A DNA stretch of 64,000 nt from Cunninghamia lanceolata (taxonomy: Eukaryota > Streptophyta > Pinopsida > Cupressales > Cupressaceae). Both the position numbers and the translations under genes were made by a program. The notes beneath the pieces are model-generated. The model ran no database searches and was not told the origin of the DNA. It worked only from the letters and a program-made list of their open reading frames with translations. This document shows, piece after piece, positions 33,613 to 45,479 of this stretch (position 1 is its first letter; every line of letters starts with the position of its first letter). The DNA is taken from positions 496,001-560,000 of the forward strand of contig BSBN01001484.1 in NCBI GenBank assembly GCA_027924645.1. The letters run 5' to 3'.

Positions 33613-33908
33613 CAGGGTCACTTTTCTTTCCTCCTTGGGTGTCTGATTCAGTGCATCCACATTGAGGATCACATTTTGGCATTGTTTAATTTTTCATTTA
33701 TTGCTTCCTCTATTTTTAGCGTAACCTCTGCTATGCAGTGACTTTTATTAGACTATCAGTGTGGTGCTTTAATGTTGGAGGCATTATGGCAGCTCCAGCT
33801 TTGGGTGTTTCTCTATTTTGAGCATGGATGTTAGTGGATCTTAAATTCAATATTCATCCATCATCTGACAGGGATATATGGTGATGAAGCTTAATCTTTA
33901 GGGGGATA
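33613..33908 (+). other. Reina-like 3' untranslated region
   Basis: Non-coding, ending in the purine tract CTTTAGGGGGATA before the LTR. From 33654 it matches the fragment at 21130-21387. Confidence 0.75.
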
Positions 33909-34297
33909 TGTTGGTGTAGGGGGACCATTTTTCTGAAGGATTTTCATTTCTTTGCTTTGTGATTAGCTAGCGCAGGTTGAGGATGAGAGTCGGTATCTAT
34001 TGTTGATATGTTCTAAAGATTAAAATTGTTACTTAAGAAGAATGTTGAAGAGTGCTTGATTGTTTGTGTAATAGAAGCCCCTAGGTGTGTTGTTCTAGTT
34101 TTATAGTGAAGGATACTAAGTTGCATTGAGAACAACCAAACCAATTTTGGTTTGAATTTTGTAGTGTGGTACCAATAAATTTGGACAACTGCTGTAAAAC
34201 TAGTTCTAAAGTTCAATAGGAATTCAATCAATTTTTTTTGCATATGTTTTGTTCATTTGATTTGATTAACCCTAGAATCTTTCCTTTGTTGTTTGCA
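33909..34297 (+). repeat. Reina-like 3' LTR (389 bp)
   Basis: TGTTGGTGTAGGGGG to GTTTGCA, collinear with 21388-21777. Confidence 0.88.
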
Positions 34298-34704
34298 TTA
34301 GAATTCCCTTGATAAACCCCCTTGTATCTATGCCTCCATGGATAGGTTCTTCCCACATCTAAATAGGATGTAGAAGTCGGGAGTTCCTTAGAGTCGATGC
34401 CATCACCAGAACCAAAAAATAGAGAAAGCAAGAATGGATGAAAAAACAATCCAAACCAGTAGAGGAAAAAAAACAACACACATGATCCATCATTAAAATA
34501 AAATTCCTTGCCAGCAGAGGAAAATAATTATTGTTTCACACAATAGGGACCAGCTATAGTTCATTTGCTAAAAACTATCACAACACACACTTAGAATCAT
34601 TGAATACCCTACATCAAGCCAGGTTGTCATGTGAGGAGCAGCCACATCACCAAGACCAAGACCACTCCCCAATATTTTCCATGAAGGATTGTGACATCAG
34701 CCAT
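34298..34704. other. Probable LINE 3' untranslated sequence
   Basis: No gene. It lies beyond the RNase H end of the minus-strand LINE and before the Reina LTR, so it may be LINE 3' UTR or old flanking DNA. No poly(A) tail is visible on the minus strand. Confidence 0.35.
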
Positions 34705-35911
34705 ATGTCAAGAGTTACGGCTCACAAGTGTGGGATTTAGACAATTCAAAAGACATGAGATGAAATACCTACCATGAAACACTAAAAATGTTAGAAACAT
34801 TTCTCTCATATAGATAGAAATATCAAGATTTATTATCTCTTTACAAAGTTCTAATAATAGAGGATAGTTGGAACATGGATCTTGATCAAACTTTATATAG
34901 CCCTTTGGAAGCGAACAAGCCAAATTAGTAAGACAATCAACAACTTTATTTCCTTCTCTATAAGTATGGAGACACTGAAAATCATCAAATTTTGCATCAA
35001 TCTCCAAGCTTGATCTAGAATATAGCTAGTTTTCCAATTGCTTCCGTTTTTCTTTTGAAAGGCCTGAATGATAACTTGTGAATCTCCTTCCAAAATTAGA
35101 TTTTTAACTCCCAAGATAGTTGCTATCCTAATACTGAGCAGAAAAGCTTGGGCTTTCCTTCATTATTGGTCCCATCTATTATTCTCTCTGATTTAGCACA
35201 AATAAGCTTACCAAAGTTATCTCTGATCACACAACCTATGCCTAAAATTCTAGGGTTTCCCTTGGATGCTCCATCAAAGTTCACTTTGAACCTATTGGGA
35301 GATGGAGGAATCCAAAAGATTGACTTGTGATCTTTATACAAAGCAGATGAAGAAGAATTTATCCAACTACCGGGTGTAATTACCTTGATCTTTATCCATT
35401 TAGATAACATCACATCATCCCACTGAGTAAAAACCGTGTCTAAAGACTGAAACATAACAATTTCTGAAATGGAACTTTCTATTTTAAAAATAATATCTTC
35501 AAATTGGAGAGATTACTTTCTAAAGATCCTCCTATTCCTTTCTAACCACACATTCCAAATCAAAATTGAAGGAGAGAATACCCAAAGATCTGAAAACATA
35601 GTATTTTTGAAAAGGACCGGCCAGCTTTAATACAAATTAATGAGAAAATCCAAAAGAGGTGCATACCAATGAAGTTTTTGAAATAACTAGTTCCAACATT
35701 GCATAGAAAAAGGGCATAACAAGAGTAAATGATTTACAATTTTATCTTTAGATCCACACAAAATGCCTTTGAAAGGAGTAGCAAATCTGATTTTGGTCAT
35801 CTTATCACTGGTTAAGATCTTATTTTTTAGAGCTAACCAAGCAAAAGCACCTGCCTTTGGTAAAACTGATTTCCCCCAACAAAGAGAATCTAGCCATCCA
35901 CAAGACTTAAT
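34705..35911 (-). pseudogene. LINE ORF2, piece 3: zinc-binding domain and RNase H
   Basis: Read on the minus strand. The zf-RVT region is seen as WGKSVLPKAGAFAWLALKNK and ILTSDK, then NHLLLLCPFSMQCW (35962-35687). An RNase H domain follows: FKVNFDGASKGNP with the first catalytic Asp (about 35285), GCVIRDNFGKLI, NLILEGDSQVII with another Asp (about 35095), and YREGNKVVDCLTNLA near 34950. Frames change near 35120 and 35005. This is the C-terminus of a plant L1-type LINE. It joins directly to the piece ending at 43466 if the intervening LTR element is removed. Confidence 0.85.
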
Positions 35912-37027
35912 TATTGGCAAGTGACACTGCTCCACATTGATAGGTGTTGTCATTGATGGCAACTAAGATCATCCCAATCATCCGCATAACACAATTTGTT
36001 CACACCAGAAGTCAGAATCAGAATTTGTCTAAGTTCGGGCAGTCAGGAACAGAGCAGGTGACAGGGTTCGATATCTTGGTCTAGATCTCTCCAGTGGAAA
36101 GGCATGGTTTGTTACAGATCTAAGGTAGTTGTAATCATTGTTAAGGCACTCTAAATCTAGAGTTTTGTTCTTTGGTGATGAAGGACTCAAAAGATATTAG
36201 CTTCTGAGTCGGGTTTTAGTTTGACAGAACAAATAGTAAAAGAACAGGTCAACCTTGTGAATGATCTTAATTTTGGATGTATAGAAGTTGTTTATTGGGA
36301 AATTGGTGATGATTAGTGATGGTAGCTGACATGATTGATGATTTGTGAGTGAAAGTTTTGGTCCACATCTCATATTATATATGAATCTAGCCAACAGAGC
36401 AGAGTACTTAACAAAGTTCTAAATGTTCTTGAAGCCGACTAGTAAAATGATTGTAGATCATGTTGCGGATATATATATAGCTGATGGAATAGGATGATTT
36501 TCTATGTGGTGTGTACAAATAAGGTGTATGTGAGAAGATCAGAAATACAAGGTGTGAATGAAGGCAGAACAGTAAGAAGAGCAAAGCAAAGATGAAATGT
36601 GTAAGATCAATTTTTTGCACTTAACCTAAACTGAAATTCTTGCATGGGTAGATGCTATTCATATGTTCAAATTTTTTTTATTCTCTTGTAATCTTTCTAT
36701 AGGCAGTGAGCCTCCATTTATGCAGTGAGCTCTAGGCAGTGAGCTTGAATGCATGTGCATTCCCATTTGTAAAAATACTTTTAACAGGGTATTAATTATG
36801 TGGGTTAACCCCCACCGTGGTTTTTCCCTTAACCGGGTTTCCATGTCAAAAATCTTGGTGTCAAGTGTGTTTTTGTGTTGCTACTCTTACACTTATGATT
36901 GTTGTTTTCATGGTTAAGTTACTAAATTATTGTTAAGTGGTAAAAGAAAGAATAAACTGCAATAAGATCTAAAGTTTTGAGACAACTGATTCACCCCCCC
37001 TCTCATTTGTTTGTCTTATTTCTAACA
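35912..37027 (+). repeat. 5' LTR of the pol-less element (1116 bp)
   Basis: Starts TATTGGCAAG (canonical TG mutated to TA) and ends TCTAACA. It contains a TATA-like run (36469-36479), AGTGA-loop hairpins from 36701, a GAATGC/GCATTC hairpin at 36747-36762, a CGTGG stem at 36816 and a C-loop stem near 36983 with one mismatch. Confidence 0.9.
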
Positions 37028-37029
37028 AT

Positions 37030-37041
37030 TGGTATCAAAGA
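37030..37041 (+). promoter_or_regulatory. Primer-binding site, one mutation
   Basis: TGGTATCAAAGA two bases after the LTR; it matches TGGTATCAGAGC except for late substitutions. tRNA-iMet primer type. Confidence 0.75.
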
Positions 37042-37105
37042 AAGGTTCCTTTGAAAAGGCTAACAGCTTGAGGAAAAGATCTTGGAAGAAGTTTTAAATA
37101 GAACC

Positions 37106-38263
37106 ACTTAAAGATCAACTTCAGTTGGCCCTAGAAGAGCTTGTTCAGTCTAAAGCAAAAATTAGTAATCTAAGAGATGAACTTAAAGATGTTGATGATA
37201 CCATTGAAATGCTAAAAGATAAATTAAAGAAATCTATGCAAAGGAAAAAGGAGCTACTTCTGCAGCTATCTAGTTTACCTGAAGAAAATGGCATGAATGA
37301 AGCTTTGGAAGAAAAGACAAAGGAATGTGAAAGAAGTTGTTCTAAAAATTGAAATGGAATCTGGGATGATGAGGCAAACCAAAGAAAGTGAAGATAGGAA
37401 GAAAATTGAAGAATATCTGAATCAAAAACTAAAAGAAAGAACGAAAGAATGTTGCAAATTAGATAGAATAGCTGGCCATCTGGAGACTGATCTACAAGAA
37501 AGTAGAGACAATGAGAGAGAACTTGAAAAGCAAATTGTCATTCTCATACATGACCTAGAAGTTGCAAATGAATATAAAGAGAAGTTCAAGATAAGATCAT
37601 CTAAACTTGAAGCTCTACTTGAAGGACAGAACAAGGCTGATGACAAGCATGGTCTTGGATATGAAAAAGGTGAAAGCTCTGGATCTAGACAGAAATCTTC
37701 AACCAAGGAATGGGAGAAACAGAACTAGAAAACCTCCGGTAAGACAACCTAATGCTCAAAGATATCCATCATTCAATGGAAATTGTTTCAATTGCAATAA
37801 ATTTGGTCATAAAGCTACTCAGTATAAAAGCAGAGTAAATCAAAATGATCCATCCTTCTCCAGTCAATGCTTCAAGTGTAAGAGGTATGGTCATAAATCA
37901 AATGAATGCAGAAGTATGAATAATACTAACAATAGAAGAATTGGCAATTCTTTCAATGGTTACTATTTTACTTGCAATGGGTTTAGACACATGGCTATTC
38001 AATGTAGATCAAAAGGAAATGTTTTGTACTTTAATTGTAATAAATCTGGTCATATTGCAAAAGTTTACAGAAGTAGGAACAATGGAAGAAGAGGTCTGGT
38101 AAATAGAAAACCAGATGAGCAAAGACAAGACAAAGGAAAAGAAAAAATTGATGCGAATGAGACTCAGAATGAAATAAACAAGATATGGGTTAAGAAAACA
38201 ATTATGAATGATAGTAATGGATCCACACCAAAATCCAGTGCTAAAAATTCCACTGGGAATTAA
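37106..38263 (+). pseudogene. Sirevirus-type gag with coiled coil and four zinc knuckles
   Basis: A long helical, charged stretch (QLALEELVQSKAKISNLRDE onward) suggests a coiled coil. It crosses one frame change near 37320 and ends in LEALLEGQNKADDKHGLGYE, a signature shared with the gag at 58745-60110. After another shift come four CCHC-type knuckles: CFNCNKFGHKATQY, CFKCKRYGHKSNEC, YFTCNGFRHMAIQC and YFNCNKSGHIAKVY (37779-38072). Only the second keeps all four ligands; every lost ligand is Cys to Tyr. The usual N-terminal gag segment (FNGSDFSVW-like) is absent. Gag would build the particle and bind RNA; this copy is frameshifted. Confidence 0.82.
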
Positions 38264-38706
38264 TTTGGGAGTCTTGGCTCAAGGGGAGTAGCATTGTAAA
38301 TCAAATTCACCCAGCCAGTAAGTGAGTTCCTGGATCTGGCACAATGCAAAAAGGTACCTTGAATTGATTCAGAACATTTGGAAGGATTTTCGGAAGAAAG
38401 GAAGTGACTATGGCAATTGCAGAGTGATACATGAAAGACTATTCAAAAATAGAGCAACTGGATGTGCTAGGGCAGAGCATTTATTACAAAGGCAAATTAG
38501 GTGATGCGAAGCTTAAAAAGGTCATTCATTCCTCATTTGGAACACTTTGCATCAGGAGAAAACAAGAAGAAAGAAGTGGATAAGCTTAGAGCTGAGAATT
38601 CTCAAGATTTGGAAGCAAGAAAAGGAATTCCAAGCAAAAACCCTAATCTGCGTAACAAGGTATTTTCTATTTTTGTGAAATCTCTTGAGTTCTCAATTTC
38701 TACAAA
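38264..38706 (+). other. Spacer between gag and ORF-X
   Basis: About 440 bp with broken frames and no pol motif. Near 38640 it contains AAAAACCCTAATC, and the run to 38706 looks like a plant 5' leader before the ATG of ORF-X. In the minus-strand ORF-X copy an AAACCCTAG word also lies just before the ATG. Confidence 0.4.
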
Positions 38707-41700
38707 TGGCTACACCTCTAGTTGTTGATGTAATTGAAAGGCCTCGACCAATATTTAAGAAGTAGCCACACAAATTAGTTGAAGTTGAACTGTTGGACGC
38801 ATTCTCTAAGGTTCCACATGGTGTATTGCATGTTGACGATATTAGGGCATACGTCCATTGTAACATGGATGAATTTTGAAACCTGAAACCTTGGATTTGC
38901 TTAACAACTACTTAACGGATGATAGCCACAAATTGAAACAAGAATACAAAGCCCTAGAAAGCAAACATTTTTTGCAAGTCATTAGGTTTCTAATATTTGA
39001 TGAAAATGAATGGGTTCGATACATCTTAAGCTGAATACATGATGAGTTCATATGGCTATTGAAACCATTCAAGATCACAAAGGATGTTATCAAGATTGTA
39101 ACTAGGTTAAACTCCTTTGATGGATTACCCATGCTGAAAGCAATGAAAAACTAGACAGTGACTGATGCTACCAATGCCAAGTTTGACAAAAGGGCAATGA
39201 CCATCAATGATATCATAGAACCGGATGTTAAATTTGCCTCCATGGTGATTGGGTACAAGATTTACCACTCCAGCAGAGAAAATTTTGTCTCTGGAACTGC
39301 AATATATGCAGCCTGTCAAATGTTAAAAGAAAATTCTGATTATGATCTTTGTGAACTACTACAAAATGAGTTGATTGAGAATCTGAGAAAAATAAAGAAA
39401 GATAAGAAAAATACCTTCAAATATGGTTCCTTGATTATATGCTTGTTCTTCTATTTTATGAATGAAGTACCTGGAATTCAAGGTGTGCATTGAACAACTG
39501 ACAGACCAGTAGCATGGCAAATAAGAGATCACCTTCTTAGCCTTGGTGACTCCCAAACCCAAAAGACTGCCATTTGGGGCTACTTCAAAAACTTCCAGAG
39601 TTTAATGCAAACAAGGGAGAGAATCCCTAAATCAATTGTGGAGAAGTATGAAAATGACATATGTTTTATGGTTGACACAGATCAGTGCTTGATGGAAGCT
39701 GTAGAACCAAGGACAATTTGGATAATGTCTAAGGGTTATGAAGTGGATGGAAGAGTTTTGGATATGTATGCTCAGCATCTTCTGAGCACACCTAAAGATA
39801 CCTCTGTGGAAAGGTTTGGAACCTACAAGGAACTAAGTCTAAAATTGCATGTGGAGCTTAGACAGCTAGAGACCAAGAGGAAAGTGCAGAGACAAGTTGA
39901 AAGGTATGCTGAGAGCATTGGCCTAACCTAACCAAGGAGGCAATAAAGCAAAATAGCGAAAGAATTGAAAAGATGAAGAAAAGCATTGAGCAGGTTACAG
40001 AAGAAAAAACAAAAAGTGAACCGGTAGTCACTCCGAAAGTCTCACCAAGCTCCTCAAGGAAGACAAGGAGTTCTGCAACTCTTGCTGAGCAACTCAAGTC
40101 CACCTCCACTAAGAAGTTAGAAACTACTCCATCCAGTGATGGAGGGAAAAGAAAGAAAACCAAGGCCACAAGAATGCACAAGAGCACAAAAGATGATGAG
40201 GAGATAGAGACAGATGAAGAAGTGAAAGAAATAAGATCCAAGAAAGCCAAAACTTCAAAGACTTATGAAGACCAGCTTTTCGGAAGAAATAAGGCCAGTA
40301 AAAAGCAAGTAACTAGTAAGGTCACTATGACTATTGATGAAATTGTAAAAATAATCACTGTTCATGGAAATTTAAAGCCTATCAGAGTTTACTATGATAA
40401 TTTTGATCAAGCAAATAAGAAAATTTTGGAAGATGTCATTATCATATATTTGAATAAATTCAATAGAGCCCTATTGGAAATTTTACAAGAACTCCCTAAA
40501 AGTTTAAGGAAAGTACTGGAAATGAGAAAAGAAGCAACTAAGGATAAAGACATGGAACTCAGAGAGTATGTTCTCTCCACTTTGTGTCCTGTGATGACCA
40601 GAAGAGAAGCAGATAAAATCCTCAGAGAAGTTAAAGATAAATTCAAAAGCAAAGTTTAGATGAACAAACTAATGCTTGGTGAAACTAAGGAAATTGCAAA
40701 AGAAATAGAAGAAATCTTGAGAAAGGCTTTAGACAAAGATAAATATTATATTATTTCATAGAAACAAGTAGAAGAAGTCAATCCTCCAGTTCCACAACAT
40801 GAAGCTCCAGAAGAATAGATTAACAAAAGAATTGATGACCAGGGTGTTAATTTAGAGACTAAGATTGGATTTGATTCATCATATCTAAATATTGGAGAAG
40901 TCCAGAAAGAGGAACAAGTCAATTAGGAGGACATAGATATGATAGACAAAATAGTTGATGCAGAAGTAACTCCTCCACTAGATCATTATGGAAAAGAAGA
41001 GGATATTACTACTACATAGAGCCCTCCAGATCACGTAGCAAGTGGTGAATAAACAGGAAAGAGTTCATCTGTAGAGAACACACAGAAAAGTAAAGCAAAG
41101 AAAGAGGAGGAAAAAGGAAAGAAAGATAAAACAGAAGAAGATGGTGCAAATGTTGAAGCACCTAAAGCACATACCGAGAAATATGATGAACAAAAGGATG
41201 GTTCAGAAAATGTTGCAAGAGACACTGTAGATGTAGTGAAAAATCTTCTTGAAAAAGAGATGATTGAGCTTGATGAGCCTAAACTACTCCAAGGATTAGC
41301 CAATCCAAATGCTCTCTCTCGAATTCAATTGATGAAAATAGCATCATTCACCCAAGTAAAGGCTAGAGAAAAGATGTTAAAGTCCCACATGGAGGACAAT
41401 GAGCTACTGGGACTTGCAACTAGGATTTTGGAAAAGTTATTGCCTTCCTACCAGAAGAGTCCATCTTATTCCCCCTTCGGACATCTGAAAAATCTTGTAA
41501 GTTCTGTAAATACTCATTTTGAGTCCTTTGAGAAGTTTGTAGAAATAAAAGTTAGAAATGAATTTTTGGATAAGAAATATAGTGAAATTAAAAGTCTGAT
41601 AGGGTATGATAGGTCTATACTTGCTATCAGTATAAAGAGTGTTCAAAATGCTCTAAGCAATGGAAGTGATGTATATAAATTTTATCTATCCTGGTCCAAA

Positions 41701-42101
41701 GTAAGTGAGGATATTGAGAAGAAGATAAAGGAACAAGAATGGAAATTGTCAAATCTATCCAATAATTCTGATCCTCTAACTATTTCACCCATAAGTCGGG
41801 AATGTCAAGTAATTAGCTTGACTGAGGAGATAAAGAAACTTGTCAAAGAGAAAGGCTACATTATGAATAGAATGTGTGAAATCTGGGGATTGATTGCCCC
41901 TAAGTTAGAGACAATGTATAATTCCCTATCTGAAGCTCAAACTACAATTTAGACTAGTGATCCATCAGATCTATCAAAGGTAGAAGCATATTTATTTTTT
42001 TTGAGTGGGCACATCTCAATTTTGGATGGAATGAAGAGTACTTGGGACTCTGAACTTGTGCAAATAAAAACCATCTTTGTAGACATTCTCAAGTTCATGT
42101 A
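38707..42101 (+). pseudogene. ORF-X: large non-retroviral ORF of unknown function
   Basis: ATG at 38707 (MATPLVVDVIERPRPIFKK) begins a reading of about 1130 codons that uses three frames. Stops lie near 38764, 38878 and 39152, a break near 39930, and one frame runs from 39973 to 42101 through several TAG/TAA codons. The N-terminal half is globular with the conserved block AACQMLKENSDYDLCELLQNEL...TFKYGSLIICLF. The middle is Lys/Glu/Ser-rich and disordered (40000-40260, 41040-41200). The C-terminal third is helical and matches the remnant at 5335-6078. No enzymatic motif, transmembrane segment or signal peptide was seen. It occupies the place of pol or an env-like ORF. Cargo gene, structural protein or RNA-binding factor are all open. 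Confidence 0.7.
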
Positions 42102-42355
42102 ATTAGAACTTAATGATTAGTTGTACATATGCAACAGTATATACAGAATTTTTTGGAGCATTTTGGCTTGCAAACCCCACCCTTTTCCATTGATGTCAAA
42201 GGGGGAGTGAAGAACAGTGAAAAATGAGGAATCCAGCAAAGGGGGAGCATTGAAAAGAAGTATGAACAACAATATGGAGCACAAGCAAAGGGGGAGTTAT
42301 TCTGACACTTAGTCATTTTTCACTAAGTGTTACCATCAATGCCAAAGGGGGAGAT
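42102..42355 (+). promoter_or_regulatory. Four-copy polypurine-tract array
   Basis: CAAAGGGGGAG at 42197-42207, 42237-42247, 42286-42296 and 42343-42353, the last directly before the 3' LTR. Same tract and layout as in the autonomous Sirevirus, which supports mobilisation by the same machinery. Confidence 0.85.
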
Positions 42356-43465
42356 TTTTGGCAAGAGACACTACTCCGCATTGATAGGTGTTGTCATTGA
42401 TGGCAACTAAGATCATCCCAATCATCCGCATAACACAATTTGTTCACACCGGAAGTCAGAATCAGAATTTGTCTAAGTCCGGGCAGTCAGGAACAAAGCA
42501 GGTGACAGGGTACGGTATCTTGGTCTAAATCTCTCCGGTGGAAAGGAATGGTTTGTTGTGGATCTAAGGTAGTTGTAGGCATTGTCAAGACACTCTAAAT
42601 CCAAAGTTTTGTTCTCTGGTGATAAAGGACTCAAAAGATATTAGCTTTTGAGTATCAGGTTTCAGTTTGATAGAACAGATAGTAAAAGAACAGGCCGACC
42701 TTGCGAATGATCTTAATTTTAGATGTATAGAATCTATTTATTGGGCAATTGGTGATGATCACTGATGGTAGCCGACATGATTGATGATTTGTGAGTGAAA
42801 TTTTTGGTCCGCATCTCATATTATGTATGAATCTAGCCGACAAAGTAGAGTACTTAACAAAGTTCTAAATGTTCTTGAAGCCGACTGGTAAAATGATTGT
42901 AGATCATGTTGCAGGTATATATAATTGATGGAATAGGATGATTTTATGTGTGGTGTGTATGAATAAGGTTTATGTGATAAGATCATAAATCCAAGGTGCA
43001 AATGAAGGCATAACAGTAAGAAGAGCAGAGCAAAGATGAAATGTGTAAGATTAGTTTTTTGCACATAACCAAAATTGAAATTCTTGCATGGGTAGATGCT
43101 ATTCATCAATTCAAATTTCTGTTATTCTCTTGTAATCTTTCTATAGGTACTGAGCCTCCATTTGAGTAGTGAGCTCTGGGCAATGAGCTCGAATGCATGT
43201 GCATTCCCATTTGTAAAAATACTTTTAACAGGGTATTAATTTTATGGGTTAACCCCCACCGTGGTTTTTCCCTTAACTGGGTCAAAAATCTTGGTGTCAA
43301 GTGTGTTTTTGTGTTGCTGCTCTTACACTTATGATTGTTGTTTTCATGGTTAAGTTACTGAATTATTGTTAAGTGGTAAAAGAAAGAATAAACTGCAATA
43401 AGATCTAAAGTTTTGAGACAACTGATTCACCCCCCCACTCTCAGTTGTTTGTCCTATTTCTAACA
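42356..43465 (+). repeat. 3' LTR of the pol-less element (1110 bp)
   Basis: Starts TTTTGGCAAG (TG mutated) and ends TCTAACA, collinear with the 5' LTR. The C-loop stem ACAACTGA/TCAGTTGT is intact (43418-43425 with 43441-43448). Confidence 0.9.
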
Positions 43466-44390
43466 TTAATATTATTAGAAGTGAGAGACATGTAGCCTTG
43501 TTTAACAGAATAAGATCCTGATTTAGAAGGACACCAGAACAACTTATCTGCCATAGATGAGAAATTAACTTTTCTTTGAAGAAAAATTTCTATAAGAGTA
43601 TCTTTCTGGTCCTGAGGAAATTAAGATTAGAAAAATCTTTCCACTCCACTCGATGGACATCATTAGTGTTGAAATAATCCTTCACATGAATTCCCCAATG
43701 AAGAGAAATAATTTGCTTAGCCTCTGACAACCCCTGAATAGAGTCCAACTTCAAAAAACCATTCCAAGAATCTTCCCAGAAAAGAGCTCTTTCCCCATTA
43801 TGAATAGTCCAAGAGAGAAAAGGAAGAATAATTTTTCTACACCTAATAATAAAATTCCAAATCCTAGAGCCAAGAGGAGGATTAGCTACTATGAAAATTC
43901 TCTCAGGCTCATGTGAATCCAAATATTTGGTTTGCATGACCTTGCACCACTTGAGATGAGGTTTTTCATACATTTTCCAAGCTAATTTATCTCCAAGAGC
44001 AAGATTATGAGCTTCTATTTATAAAATACCAACACCTCCTTCCCTCTTTGCAATACAACATTTATCTAAAGAAATAAGAGATAGAGCCTTTTTCCCTAAA
44101 GTATCCAAGTTACCTTTCCATAAAAAGTTCCTGATAATTTTTTGAAAAGCCACTATATTCCCTTTAGGCATATTTAACACAGACATTAAGTAAATTGGAA
44201 TGGCTATTAAAACAAATCTAATTATAATTAGTTTCCTAAAAAAGTAAGCCATCTATTTTTCCATGTAGAGATCTTGCTTCTAATGGAATCCAAAACTTTC
44301 AACCAAATTCATTTTTAATTGCACCAGTGAAGAGTGGAACTCCCAAATGATGGGAAGGGAGTGTTGGTTCTCAAATCTGTAGTTTACCAA
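43466..44390 (-). pseudogene. LINE ORF2, piece 2: region between RT and zinc-binding domain
   Basis: Minus-strand reading HHLGVPLFTGAIKNEFG (about 44345) then MSVLNMPKGNIVAFQKIIRNFLWKG and ISLDKCCIAKREGGVGIL (44252-44019), MYEKPHLKWCKVMQTKYLD (43973) and FWCPSKSGSYSVKQGY (about 43520). This is the standard stretch after the RT palm in plant L1-type LINEs. It is interrupted at its 3' side by the LTR element at 35912-43465 and at its 5' side by the insertion at 44391-50124. A few stops are present. Confidence 0.83.
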
Positions 44391-45479
44391 ACCATAAAAG
44401 GATGCCAAACTTTATGATCAACTTTGATAACTGATTTGGCCAACTGACGGAATCAATCAAAATGATTAGACTTCCTTGCACTTCAGGCTCTGCTTCACCT
44501 AGGTGGGTGTGCCTTCTTATCACCACTGAATGTTAACACTTCAAAACTGAATGGTGATGATTGAGTAGATTATATATAATTTTTCCAATTAAAGTATCTT
44601 TTTCAACCACATTCGAATTGGCATGAAATATGAAAATGGATTTATTTAACTACTCTATTCTTACTCCTACTCCTATAAACAAAAAACTAAAATTACATTT
44701 GAAATATATACAAGGAATGATTTTGGAAGTTGAATGATTGGTGCCTTTTCCTCAACTGGGCAACGAAGTCCGAGTACAAATAGATTTGTGCCTTCCCTCT
44801 GGCTACAATTTGGATTGTTTGGCACTTATATGTCTATGGCTGGTATAGACGTGCAAGAATATAAAATATCAGGCCCTTCTTTAATGATCCTATTAAATTC
44901 TCTAGGCCATTGCAATTTACTTAGAGGAATTTAATCCTTGCTTGAAGGAACCCATTAAGCAAACCACACAAAACAGGAAAATGTTTTGACAAATCAAAAA
45001 TATGCTTGATATAATGATTTGAATGATAAAAAAAAATTAAATTGGAGACAACCAGATAGAAGTTTAGCAATGTATTTTCAACAAACAATCGACACCAGAA
45101 TTCAGGCACCAGGTGAATATAGTCTTTCGATTACTATGCTTCAGAAACTGGCCTTTACAATATCCTCCTTTTCCAAAATCAAATCACAGAGAGCTTTTCC
45201 CAAGCTCTTGGTTTCATTCTCATAGGGGCGAAGGAAGCTACAAGCTTCAAACCTTTCACATTCCCAAATTGAATTTTCGCATGCGCACCGCTTTAAATGA
45301 CCTATTACAATATTTACTTTTTGACAAGTCTTAAAAAGACTGCCAAATATATTTTGAATACATATTAAAAAGCGTAAAATAAGAAAGAGACAAAATAGGA
45401 GGACGTCCAAGATTTGTTGGTACCATGTTGGTGCCAGCTTGATGCTCATTGATCCACTGCATATTTGGCCTACTCATTC
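44391..45479. other. Non-coding left flank of the minus-strand ORF-X
   Basis: About 1.1 kb, AT-rich, with no supported gene. The minus-strand open frame at 45449-45141 (KLAPTWYQQILDV...) has no recognisable domain and may be chance or 3' sequence of the insertion. Confidence 0.35.

Larger units (their letters stand above)
21388..34297 (+). mobile_element. Reina-like Ty3 chromovirus, interrupted by a nested Sirevirus
   Basis: Two LTRs of 390 and 389 bp flank gag, protease, RT, RNase H, integrase and a C-terminal chromodomain. Short LTRs, the KKFGPCKI-like integrase tail and the chromodomain fit the Reina lineage. Without the nested element (25150-32272) the copy is about 5.8 kb. Frames are broken in several places, so it is inactive. 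The left flank is not host DNA but the tail of another copy, so a target duplication cannot be tested. Confidence 0.88.
35912..43465 (+). mobile_element. Pol-less Sirevirus-like retrotransposon carrying gag and ORF-X (7.6 kb)
   Basis: LTRs of 1116 and 1110 bp, with TTAAT at 35907-35911 and 43466-43470 as a perfect 5-bp target duplication inside the LINE. Inside are a primer-binding site, a gag with four zinc knuckles, then ORF-X, then four polypurine tracts. No protease, integrase, RT or RNase H motif exists in the 5.3-kb interior, so the element is non-autonomous. The LTRs differ by about 8% over the first 260 bp by eye, making it clearly older than the Sirevirus at 25150. Confidence 0.9.
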
